Shown: in pieces, positions 1 to 9,840 of the stretch
How positions within the stretch are numbered: position 1 is the first letter of the stretch
Layout: the number at the start of each line of letters is the position of its first letter
Assembly: GCA_036937835.1 (NCBI GenBank)
Contig: CM072879.1
Coordinates: 20,411,501-20,475,500 of the forward strand
DNA: 64,000 bases
Direction of reading: 5' to 3'
Source of the DNA: Pampus argenteus
Lineage: Eukaryota; Chordata; Actinopteri; Scombriformes; Stromateidae
Notes under the pieces: generated by a model
Databases searched by the model: none
What the model saw: only the letters and a program-made list of their open reading frames with translations
What the model was told of the DNA's origin: nothing
Translations under genes and position numbers: made by a program

Positions 1-1396
1 GAAGAAATCTTTGTTATTATTATTATGAGAAAATTAGTTAATTGCTACCGACATTTTTATTCATTTTACTTTTAATTACCAAAAGCATTGGTGGTTACGG
101 TTAAAGTTAAGATAAGTCTCCAGGAAATTATTCAATCAAAGTAATGCCCGCTGAGGAGATGGAAACATGACTGTGTACGTGTGCATATGTATGTGAGAGA
201 TGATATGATGTACCATAAATGATACCCTGGTGATGTGATACTCTCTAAATGACTATGATTCTTAAGATGAACAGATATTTGGTAGTTATGATCAGGACTG
301 AGGATGGTTAAAATAATCTTAATATATAGTATTTTTATGGCAGTGCTTTGAGATAGACATGCACAATATAGGTCTTAATTAGGCCTGAGGTGTGATATAC
401 TTAAGTGACCTGTTATGTATGCACCCGAGAGACAGGGAGAAGGAAAAATATACAGAGAAAAAGGGGGAATAGTTTCAATAGAAAAAAGAGAAGAACAAAG
501 AAAGAGAATAATTGGGAAGCCGAAAAGAGGAGATAAAATAAATGAGCAGGCATGAAGAGGAAAGGAGAAACAACAGAAGAAGTAAAGGACAGATGATGGA
601 GAAAAAAGAAACGAGAGACAATAAAAGAAACATGGAGGAGAAAAAGAAGAGGAGGAAGAAAAGACGAAAGATGAGGATAAAGAAAGGAAAGAGAATTCAG
701 AAGAGGAGGGGGGTATAATTATGTGGTTACTTAAGAGACAGTAACCACGGCAGCAGAGCATCTGACCACCAATCATCCTTCCTAGATATTGAATGTCTCA
801 TTTGTCTGTCAATGTGCGTGTGTGTAGCTGGTGCTCCTCATGTTGTGAGGACATGTGTCTGTTACTGTGGGGACTTTCCTTCCTCATGGGGACATAACTC
901 ACGTCTCCACAACATCAATCATTAGATTCAACAGTCAAGACTTTAAGGTCATAACTTGTTTCTGCTGCCACGTACTGTCAGTGCTACTCATTTCCCCAAA
1001 CATGTAGCCATACTTTATCTTTTGTAAGCACAGCAATTGTTAAAACTCAAACTCATTCAGACACGATGTTGAAAGGCTGAAGGAGGCTAAAGCTCCAGAT
1101 TTATTTATTTATAAGTTGCAGCTCAGAAGTGTGTTGCAGCAGGACATAGAATAAATGCTTCAAATATGATGTGAGCACGACAGGAAGTAAAGGGGGCACA
1201 CATCCACACATCCACACATACACACACACGCACACAAACACACAGTGCAGCAGAGGGAGTGTCTGTCTGAGTTTTCACGCATCATTGTTTGTGTTCCTGA
1301 AGAGAGGGTGACAGGCGGTCTCCGAGCTGTCAGGACGGGGAGAAAAAGCCAGATATGGATCCTCACTTCAGACCGGTGGTTAGATGAGAGCAGGGC
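1..1396. other. Intergenic stretch without a recognisable gene
   Basis: I see no exon, RNA gene or conserved protein fragment here. The only marked structure is a purine-rich run (about 430-710) followed by a short mixed-sequence block that recurs near 9.8 kb; these are listed separately. Open frames in the region are by-products of the purine bias (Ser/Phe-rich on the minus strand). Confidence 0.6.
430..790. repeat. Purine-rich tract plus block related to 9480-9840
   Basis: An A/G-rich tract (GAAGAGGAGGAA-like) is followed on its right by a block containing CAGCAGAGCATCTGACCACC and CCAATCATCCTTCC. The same order, purine tract and then CAGCAAAGCTTTTGACCTCC and CCAATCATCCTTCC, is seen at 9480-9840. 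On the minus strand both blocks begin with a similar peptide (MIGGQ.LCC.G). This suggests two diverged copies of one interspersed repeat of unknown class. No coding function is inferred. Confidence 0.55.
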
Positions 1397-1405
1397 TGTG
1401 TGTGT

Positions 1406-1444
<39 letters not shown>

Positions 1445-1452
1445 GGGGGGGG
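1397..1452. repeat. (TG)n microsatellite ending in a G run
   Basis: A TG dinucleotide tract with a single TC interruption is followed by CG and then a G run at about 1443-1452. It is a simple repeat, likely to be length-polymorphic. The G run is also prone to sequencing length errors. Confidence 0.9.
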
Positions 1453-1570
1453 GCAAATGTTCCTCTTGTCAGTGTTGAACAGCATAATTCATGTTAAACG
1501 AAGGCTGAAGAAGAAGATTTTACTTTCACTTTACTGAGTTACAGTCACTTCATTCAGTTTGTTAAGAAAA

Positions 1571-1606
1571 CAACACAACACACACCTCAGAGAGAGAGAA
1601 AAACTC

Positions 1607-1651
<45 letters not shown>

Positions 1652-1702
1652 CAGAGAGAGAGAAACTCAACACACACACACCTCAGAGATAGAGAGAAAC
1701 TC

Positions 1703-1749
<47 letters not shown>

Positions 1750-2019
1750 CAGAGAAAGAAACTCAACACACACACACCTCAGAGAAAGAAACTCAACACA
1801 CACACACACCTCAGAGATAGAGAAACTCAACACACACACACACACACACCTCAGAGAGAGAGAGAAACTCAACACACACACACACACACCTCAGAGAGAG
1901 AGAAAAACTCAACACACACACACACACACACACACACACCTCAGAGAAAGAAACTCAACACACACACACCTCAGAGAGAGAAACTCAACACACACACACA
2001 CACACCTCAAGGAGAGAAA
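1571..2019. repeat. Compound (CA)n / CTCAGAGAGAGAAACTCAA satellite
   Basis: About eleven blocks alternate between a CA tract of variable length and a near-constant 18-22 bp linker of the form CTCAGAGAGAGAAACTCAA, with variants in the GA count and a GATAGAG form. The array forces open frames on both strands (Thr-His-rich on plus, Cys-Val-rich on minus), which I treat as non-coding. Both the CA tracts and the GA part of the linker vary in length, so slippage acts at two levels. Confidence 0.9.
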
Positions 2020-2175
2020 AGACTTTACTGAGGCAGTTTAAATTTGTATCCTGAAATTGACAGCATCCTTGTTTATCGTGCTACAAACAACATCTGTAAA
2101 CACCAGTGCCAGCTGTTACACCAAGACTTCACCATCTCCTTGACGTCAAATAGACTCACAGCAATGTGTCCGGCC
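2020..2175. other. Short unique spacer
   Basis: This is mixed sequence between the compound satellite and the CAAAT-headed repeat. No feature is recognised. Confidence 0.5.
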
Positions 2176-2550
2176 CAAATCAAATCAAATCAAATTTTAT
2201 TTATATAGCCCAAAGTCACAAAATACATTTGTCTCAGAGGGCTTTACAATCTGTACAGGGAGTGACACAGGTGTTGATCGTGTCTGCCTCCCGAACACAG
2301 AGTGGTAGTTTATTCCACAGAAGAGGAGCTTGATAGCTGAAAGCTCTGGCTCCCAATCTACTTTTAGACACTATAGGAACCACAAGGAACCCACCATCCT
2401 GGGAGCGCAATGTTCTAGTGGGGTGGTAAGGTACTATGAGCTCTTTTAGATATGATGGTGCCTGACCATGAAGAGCTTTGTAAGTTAGGAGAAGAATTTA
2501 AATTCTATTCTAGACTTAACGGGTAGCCAGTGCAAGGAAGCCAAAATGGT
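2176..2550. repeat. Teleost-type interspersed repeat with (CAAAT)n head
   Basis: It starts with several CAAAT units, followed by TTTTATTTATATAGCCCAAA and a GGGCTTTACAATCTGTACA motif. It then passes into a long block with CTGCCTCCCGAACACAGAG, GGAACCACAAGGAACCC and GGTGCCTGACCATGAAGAGC. I recognise the wording as a high-copy fish repeat; its class is unknown to me. A preceding part of what looks like the same family (ending AAGGAAAGTTT) occurs separately at 5585-5720 and 54965-55010. Confidence 0.7.
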
Positions 2551-3889
2551 TGTTGTGAAATGTTGTGAAATTCCTGTGGTGATCTCGTGTGTGATGTCAC
2601 ATGTGACCATCTGTTTCTGTCCAGATTGTTCTTGCAGCTAACAGTGAAGCTGCAGCTCTCCTGCTGCATGCTGGGTTTATTTTGAGTGGCGCTCCAGTCT
2701 GCTGCCTCTCTGATAAACACATCAATCTCTATGATGGTAAATGAGTCACCGCGGCCTCAGAAGACAACAAGACATACCCAGAGTTCATCTGTGTAACACA
2801 GGAGCAGGAATGTGTTTAATGTAGAAGAACAGGTGAACACACCTGATGCTTTAGATTACACACATCAGTCTGAGAGAGTCGGGTCACAAACAAACACGAC
2901 AATGTTCTAGATACAGATATTATTCTCTTTGTACGTTTCCTCTGCAGGATCACAGCTAATAGCTCTGAGTCTTATAATGAATCTGTTCTAATCTTCTGTT
3001 TTTGTTTATGAAAAGTCCTGCAAATCCTCCTTTTGTGCTTCATGTCGTCTCATCAGAGCATAAAAAAATGTTGAAGTTTAAAACCTTCAAAAGTGGCAGA
3101 AGGAGGTCAAGCAGACAGATGGTATAATTCAGCTCTGAAATAGAAAACCCATTAACGGCGAGCTCACAGATTTGTCTGTGGTGTCCGACTCAGACTGCCT
3201 CAGCGACCAGAGACAGAGTCCTCGCTTTCTAATTGAATCGCTTAATTTCCTCTTCCACCAGTCTCATCGGACACACTTGCTCCTCTTCTTTTTCTCTTTC
3301 TCTTTCTTCTCTGAATAACAGTGAGTCGCTGAAAAAGAATCCTCATATCAACTCAGCTCTGGGATTATGAGCTGGGTATAAAGCTGCAGGAGGTAATTGG
3401 TTTTGGGGTGGAAGACTGGGGGAGTTTCTGTGGAAACTCTTTGTGGAGGCATAAAGTTAGTCAACTTGCTCCACTTAACCAATGTCAGAATGGCTTTTAA
3501 AGACGCTCTTCAAGGCATCTTCGCTGCACAAGATTAAGATGGAGCTGAGAGCCAGAGGAGGAGGCGGGGGAGGCAGGTGAGGTGAAGGAGGAGAGAGGAT
3601 ACATCTTCCACATGGAAATGAGACTGCATGAAATTTTAATATGAAAATGTTTTAATCCAAAATGTGAAGATGTTCCACATATTTATCAACTGTTAATCAC
3701 ATTTCTTCTTGAAGAATAATAAAAAAAAAATGTACACAATTAAAATCACAGCTATTAGATAAACTACATGTATTAATACACATATAAAGTAATCACATTA
3801 CATGACTTATTTACACATTGAAAACCTCCATAGCCATCTGATCCAACTTCTGTGTTTAACACATGTAGAAGAAGGAAAGGAGACACTGG
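2551..3889. other. Intergenic stretch without a recognisable gene
   Basis: The sequence is mixed, with no spliced gene, RNA gene or transposon protein fragment that I can support. An A-rich run sits near 3720-3730. The block at about 3130-3330 is unique-looking and moderately G+C-rich, but shows no coding bias. Confidence 0.5.
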
Positions 3890-4240
3890 TATTTATTATT
3901 AATAATAATAATAATGAATTGTATTCATAATGCACTTTATATTGAGCCAACAATCTCAAAGTGCTACAGAAAAGAAATAAGAATTTAAAATAGAGCATCA
4001 CAAAAGAGAAAAATCTACTAAAAGGCTTTTTTAAAAGTGTCCACAGTTTGTGGAGCCCTCAGGTGGTCAGGGAGAGCATTCAAAGACTGGGAGCGGCTCG
4101 GTCTCCCATGGTTCGGGGCTTGGTCCTCGGGATCTGCAGAAAGTTTACCTGTCCGGAGCGGAGACGTCGTGTAGAGGGTTGAGGGGTGATTAGCTCCTTC
4201 AGGTAGATAGGAGCAGTACAATGGAGTTAGCATAAATCAG
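3890..4240 (-). mobile_element. 5'-truncated non-LTR retrotransposon 3' end
   Basis: Read on the minus strand, the fragment encodes a C-terminal tail with LPDHLRAPQTVDTFKKAF, matching the tail consensus of many L2/RTE-like LINE ORF2 proteins (NALP..lR....v..FKk.l). It is followed by an untranslated part and a (TTA)n tail at about 3896-3920 that marks the 3' end of the insertion. The protein tail is broken relative to a full family member. This is a dead copy. Confidence 0.7.
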
Positions 4241-4764
4241 GTCCATCAGGTTAAATAAAACATAATTAAGCCACCAATCTTTATGTACGAATGAGACTTT
4301 TATAGGTTTACATTAAGGGGAAAATCTGGCAAAATAAGTGAAAAAACTACATCCTTTCAGTAATCTGTTGGTATCCAGTTGTTGATGTTGTTCCTGTTGA
4401 GATTCTGGCCAGGATGTTACAGAAACTAAAATAAAAGTGTTTAGTTTCCTCTGCTATTGACAGACAGATAGGGTCTCTTTTGTTACTGAAAGTCAATATT
4501 AAAGTTGCATTAGCAGACTTCATTCAATAATCCCGAAGAAGCTTTCAATATAATCCTATCATACTCTCTGATGGAAACTGTTTCATTCCATGTCAAAATG
4601 TTCTCATTGCCTTGTCATAGCGGTGACAAAAAATGTCACAGAGGTCACTCAGAGCCAGACTTCACATCACTATGGCAACAGTATTAGCTGTAACCAGCCA
4701 CTGGGTCGATGTTTTGCATCATCAATGACAGAGACCCTAACGAGTTTCTGTTTAAAAGACATTG
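4241..4764. other. Spacer between two LINE fragments
   Basis: No gene is visible. The sequence is AT-rich and mixed, with no repeat that I recognise. Confidence 0.45.
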
Positions 4765-5568
4765 TTAGTACTCAAACCTGAGACACACCACAAATTGCGT
4801 TACTTTACTAGTTGTTGTCCGATGAATTAATATTGCATGTATGGCCATGGGAACAAAGAACCTGCGCAGTCTGTCCGTCCTGCAGGGGAGAGACCGGAGT
4901 CTACTGATAATCAAGCTCCTTTGATTAATGAAAGTGGTGTGTAGGGGGTGCCGGTCATTGTCCACTATAGCCAGCAGCCTGCTCAGGGTCCTTCCCTCTG
5001 CGATTGTTGTGAGCGCCTCCAGCTCCATGCCCACCACAGAACCTGCTTTCCTCACCAGTCTGTCCAGTCGTCCAGCATCTCTCTTCCTAGTGCTACCTCT
5101 CCAACATACCACAGCATAGAAGAGCACACTGGCTATAACAGACTGGTAGAACATAAGCAGGAGTCTGTTGCAGACATTGAAGGACCTCAGCCTCCTGAGG
5201 AAGTAGAGTCTGCTCTGCCCTTACTTGTAAACTGCATTTGAGTTAGCGGACCAGTCCAGCATATTGTCAAGGTGTACTCCTAGGTATTTGTATGTGCAGA
5301 CGGTCTCCACAGTCTCCCCACCAATAGTGATGGGAAGCAGTGGAGGGGCGGGTTTCCTGAAATCCACCACCATTTCCTCCACAAGGCTCTGATACTCCAT
5401 CTCATCACCATCCTTGACACACCCCACAAGTTTAGTAAGGTAATCCGTGATCCAGGTCACCAGGCCAGGCTCCACACCCATCTGCAGCAGTTTGTCTCTC
5501 AATAGGAGTGGCTGGATGGTATTGAAAGCACTGGAGAAATCAAGAGGTGCCCCATCATAGAAAGTCAC
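4765..5568 (-). pseudogene. LINE ORF2 remnant (reverse transcriptase C-terminal half)
   Basis: One minus-strand frame runs through almost the whole interval and is interrupted by a single in-frame TAA at 5221-5223. Upstream of the stop it reads DFSSAFNTIQP and MGVEPGLVTWITDYLT (RT core), then MVVDFRK and YLGVHLDN. Downstream it reads QSRLYFLRRLRSFNVCNR, SVIASVLFYAVVCW and AGSVVG. These are hallmarks of L2/CR1/Rex1-type non-LTR retrotransposons. The catalytic F/YADD box is absent: the text jumps from YLTKL to a DGDEMEYQSL-like segment and then directly to VVDFRK, so internal deletions have removed active-site parts. It is non-functional. Confidence 0.88.
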
Positions 5569-5584
5569 CCAGCAGTCTAGGCCT

Positions 5585-5720
5585 ATAGCAGCATAACTAG
5601 GGACTGGTCCAAGCCAGGTCTGAGCCAGCCCTAACTATAAGATTTATCAAAAAGGAAAGTTTAACCATACTCTTAAATGCAGAGAGGGTAAACCTGGAAG
5701 ATGATTCCATACAAGGATAG
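5585..5720. repeat. Fish interspersed repeat fragment
   Basis: The block includes AGCCCTAACTATAAGATTTA and CAAAAAGGAAAGTTTA followed by AGAGAGGGTAAACC. It matches the start of a high-copy fish family whose continuation is seen at 2260-2550. A shorter piece is at 54965-55010. It abuts the LINE remnant, suggesting nested or adjacent insertions. Confidence 0.6.
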
Positions 5721-5837
5721 AGATGTGTGTTTGTGCTCTGCCGAAATGACAAATGTCCCAGAAATGTCAAAAAATAAATCAATCTTAAAACTTTGTAAAG
5801 CATTGCACACCCCTGCTAACTCTCTGGAGGCTGAGTG

Positions 5838-6360
5838 TGTCAGGCCGGGACTTAAGCAGGACTCAAATGAGGACGTTTTAGTGAGCCGGTTTATTTATTA
5901 TAACAAAAAAAATGCACAAAAGTCAAAATGAGCAAGTAACAACAGAAAATATCGAGGAAGCATAAAAAAAACCTTACAAATGAAATTACAAAGGCTATTA
6001 CTGTGAAAGTAACTCTCTCTCTCTCTCTCTATCAAGGTAGCACAAAAACACACTGTGGCATTGGCGGACAACTTAAACACAGTACGGCAGAGAAGAAGGC
6101 TTGGGTGATCGACAGGAGACGAAACACTTCGACACAGGACCAAGGGGAACACAGAACTTATATAAACACATAGATTGGTTGCTGGGAACCAGAGGGGTAC
6201 AATCAGGGATCACAACAACATGTGACACAGGGGAAGGACAAGTGACCTGAAACGACAGGAAGGGAGAATTTCAAAATAAAACAGGAAGACAAGACACATA
6301 AAAAAGTAACAATCTCTCTGTCACAACATCTCACTATGTTGTGACAGAGAGATTGTTACT
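5838..6360. mobile_element. Non-autonomous element with palindromic right end (copy 1)
   Basis: It begins at GTGTCAGGCCGGGACTTAAG and ends at a perfect hairpin around TCACAACAT/ATGTTGTGA. Internal landmarks are AACTTATATAAACACATAGA, GGGATCACA, GTGACCTGAAACGA and AATTTCAAAATAAAACAGGA. The same landmarks recur in the same order at 7498-7742, so it is a dispersed family. It has no coding capacity. The class is unresolved; the TGTCA...TGACA ends resemble a group of fish non-autonomous DNA elements. Confidence 0.65.
6305..6360. repeat. Perfect 25-bp inverted repeat with 6-nt loop
   Basis: Arms 6305-6329 and 6336-6360 are exact reverse complements around the loop CTCACT. The outer part (GTAACAATCTCTCTG) is not present in the second family copy, which keeps only the inner CATCTCACTATGTTGTGACA. 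The palindrome could be the element's own terminus or a later inverted duplication. Confidence 0.9.
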
Positions 6361-6365
6361 CTGTG

Positions 6366-7001
6366 AGTGTGTGTGTGTGTGTGTGAGTGATTGTGTGTGT
6401 TTGATTTTAGTGAGTGACTTCAGGCTGTTGAATATAAATGCCTGTGAGCTTGTCACTCCTCTGTCAGCAGTGTGAACTTCCATCACGAGACTTCGGCTGC
6501 TCACTCTGAGAATAAAACCCGCCTTTTTGATTGACAGCCCAGCGTAGAGCTGTTTCCCCAAACCCAGCACGCTCTGCTCCTCCCCGCTCCACCGCTTCAT
6601 GCTGTGCAGTGCTTTATGTCAGATCGTGGTGTAGGTTGTTTCCCCCATGGATTTAAATACCACCCAATCACTCACATCGGTCTGAGTCAACAACAGAAAC
6701 AGCAGTTAAACTCTAAAATGCAGACAGACAGTCTGTAAGGAGGAATATGGGGTGTCCTGTGTGTGTGTGTGTGTGTGTGTGTGAGCGAGAGAGAGAGAGA
6801 GAGACAGTGCTGAGAAAAGTTTAGAGGCATCAGGCTGTCAGAGCTCAGACAGCACACACAAACACAGACACACACACAGAGTTGGTCTAGTAGAATAATA
6901 TGCAGAATGACAGAAAACACATCTGCTGGGGGACGAGAGAGACAGACAGAGAGAGAGAGAGAGAGAGCGAGCGAGAGAGAGAGACAGATAGATAGATAGA
7001 T
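6366..7001. repeat. Cluster of GT, GA and GATA simple repeats
   Basis: TG tracts occur at about 6367-6402 and 6759-6782, GA tracts at 6783-6806 and 6949-6984, and a short GATA run at about 6985-7001. The intervening unique sequence shows no gene. A GC-richer piece at 6470-6600 carries no recognisable coding signal. Confidence 0.8.
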
Positions 7002-7439
7002 GCTCAACTCAAGAAAACAATATTTCAATATGACCGAAGGTATTACAAGGTATTTTAATCTTAAATTCATTCATTTTAATTGTAGGGTTACTTTTCATAT
7101 TAACCTTGAATAACCTTGTTTTTTTATGCAAAAAGGGAGATTTCACGTTGTTTTATTCCATATACAGTGTTTATTAGTCCAGATCCATGGCGGTAAAAAC
7201 CACAACACTTATCACGTAGACACAGAAGTCTCTTTAAAACATAGTTTAACATTTGTGCTTTTATTATATTTGTGACAATGCAAAAAATTTGATCCAGATC
7301 AAAAACCACTATACTTAGCCTAAATCCGTCCTAGATTATGAAGGAAACTCTTTGAAAACACAGTTTTCAGATTCACTAATCTGGACTAGAGCTTGAGGTT
7401 TGTCCATGGCGCGACTGGCGGGGGCAATCAAAATCACTC
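7002..7439. other. Spacer without features
   Basis: The sequence is AT-rich and mixed; nothing is recognised. Confidence 0.45.
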
Positions 7440-7742
7440 TTAAAGAGGAGAAAAAAACCAACTCAAAACGCTGTAAACGTTAATATTACTGTGTCTAGTG
7501 AAAAAATATACAAAAGTCAAGACTAGTAACAACAGAAAATCTCTCTATTGAGGCAACAGAACTTATATAAACTCATAGATTGGTTAATGGGGAACAGGTG
7601 CAGACAATCAGGGATCACAGAGACAGGTGACACACATGGGAAGAGCAAGTGACCTGAAACGAGAGGAAAGGTGAATTTCAAAATAAAACAGGAAGACACA
7701 GAAAATACAAGAACCCCAACATCTCACTATGTTGTGACACTT
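7440..7742. mobile_element. Non-autonomous palindromic-end element (copy 2)
   Basis: This shares with copy 1 (5838-6360) the ordered landmarks CAAAAGTCA, AGTAACAACAGAAAAT, AACTTATATAAACTCATAGA, CAATCAGGGATCACA, AAGTGACCTGAAACGA, AATTTCAAAATAAAACAGGA and the terminal CATCTCACTATGTTGTGACA. It is shorter at the left and lacks the long outer arm of the hairpin. The two copies are about 1.6 kb apart in the same orientation. Confidence 0.65.
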
Positions 7743-8513
7743 TCATCATTCTTCTTGTTCTATTGCATCTTTCATTCCTTCCTTCTCTTTTACCTAATGT
7801 TTCCTAAACCTTCATCTTTCCTTCTTCACACCTGCTTTTCCTCATCTATCACTATTTTATTACCTCACCCTGCTACCCTTCCCACCCTTCATTCTGCACC
7901 TCCCAGCATGCACCTCTTCCACAGATGGCTCTCCTCTGACTCTGCAGGAGGGGCGGAGGAGAGGAAATAGACCTCTGTTGATGAGAAACAGGAGCAGGTT
8001 GAGACCTGCTGTCTGAATTAATGACCCGCTGAGATTTACCGTCAGCTAATCGACACAATATGTGGTTCTGAAATATGCTTGTTATATTTTTACTTTGACG
8101 TTTAATGAAAAACTGTGACTGAGCTCAAATGAATTATATATGAAATACATAAAATGTGGATAAATTATTTTAATTTTCACTTCTACTCCAGAAGTAATAA
8201 ACTTCGTTAAAGATGTCATTGATTTGTAACTGTTGAGTCTGTACACGGCACAGATTACAGCTGCAAACAGCAACAATGACTGCAGGACAAACACAGGGGC
8301 TTTATGGATATGAACCAAACCAAGCTGTAGTTCTTTTAATGGCAGATCAGTTTGATGATCTGAAACATTTAAGTGTGACAAACATGCAAAAAATAAGAAA
8401 TCAAGAAGGGAGAAAACACTATTTCACACCACTACATGGTAATAAATTATTTTCCTTATTATTTTTTTTTGTCAGAAATAACAAATAAACTGACCCTAAC
8501 TAATAATACCAGT

Positions 8514-8585
8514 CATCCATCCATCCATTCATCCGTTCATTCCTCCATCCATCCATTCATCCGTTCATTCCTCCATCCATCCATA
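8514..8585. repeat. (CATC)n-like tetranucleotide tract
   Basis: Imperfect CATC/CATT units form a tandemly duplicated 33-bp pattern (ATCCATCCATTCATCCGTTC). It is a simple repeat. Confidence 0.85.
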
Positions 8586-9479
8586 TTTCATAGTAGTGCA
8601 GAGATCAACTGCTGTCTGAGTTTCTGATGACATCCGTCAGGTTTTATCAAAGACCAGTTGGCGTTGTGTCACAGTCAGCCAGCTAGAGAGGAAACGGCTG
8701 CCAATCTCTTGTCATTAGGATTCACTGGCAGCATATGATGAGGCCATATGGGCTATTAACAAACCAACCTCTCTGCAGACAGAGGGATGGAGGAGAGAGT
8801 GTGACCCTGCCATATGGATGAGGAACACATAAAGATGAAGAGATGAAAGTTGCATGTGTGTATTTGGCAGGTCTTCATAGACAGTTAGTGCGTCTTGTAA
8901 GCATTAATCACAGACAGAGATGAGTATGGATATAGTGAAAGGAGGGAAGAGAAAAAGGGATGAAGATGGTGGAGGGAGGAAAAGAAGGGGTGAAGTTAGT
9001 TCAGGTAGTTTAGTTATCTTAACCCTTATGCTGTCTTTAACAGCTCTTCCTTTGTTCTCTTCTGGTACCTTTTTCCTCAATTCATAAATTTGTGAAAACT
9101 TTGTGTGATGTTTGGTGTCACAACTCTCATACATGAAGACACATGTAAACTGTGTGTCTTACAGTCTCTGTAGTCCTGATAGATTATTTTTTATTTTCTT
9201 ATGAACACAACATAACATATGCCATGCATGTACAATTCACTAAAAATGTCATACATTAAATGGAAATTGTAAGTTTACTTACATTACTTTAACTTGATTT
9301 AGTTAGCTTCATCTGGCTACATCTTAGTTCAGTTAGCGTATGTCAGATACTCAGCTGTGTTTTGGATAAAAATCCTAACTCATGGAAAACAAACATGTCA
9401 ACATTACTTTAAATTACATTTTGTTTAAAGTAATTCAATATATTGAACATCAAATAATGCATATAAAGACAAAAATAGA

Positions 9480-9840
9480 AGAAGCACGAGACAAAAAAGA
9501 TCACGTGAAACATGACAGGAAAGGACGGGCTGGACAGACTGGATGGGAAAGAAAAAGAAAAGTTTAAAAAGAAGGGAAGAAGCAAAACAGAGGAGAGAAG
9601 GAAAGAATAAAGAAATAAATCACCAAAAGAGGCAGGTAGAGAACAGATAAATAAGTGAAGACTTAGAGATGAAAAGAGCAGGATAATAAAGGAAGAAAGG
9701 AGTGAACAATAAAAACAGAGAGAAGAAGAAGAAAAGGATCAACTTCCTCTTGTTACCTGAGAGATGGTTACCATGACAGCAAAGCTTTTGACCTCCAATC
9801 ATCCTTCCCAGATGGTTTCCATCTGTTCTCATCACACACA
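9480..9840. repeat. Second copy of the purine-tract/CCAATCATCC block
   Basis: This is the purine-rich left part (AAAGAAAAAGAAAAG-like) and right part (GTTACCATGACAGC, CCTCCAATCATCCTTCC) paralogous to 430-790. The two show moderate identity and the same order. No gene is inferred. Confidence 0.5.
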
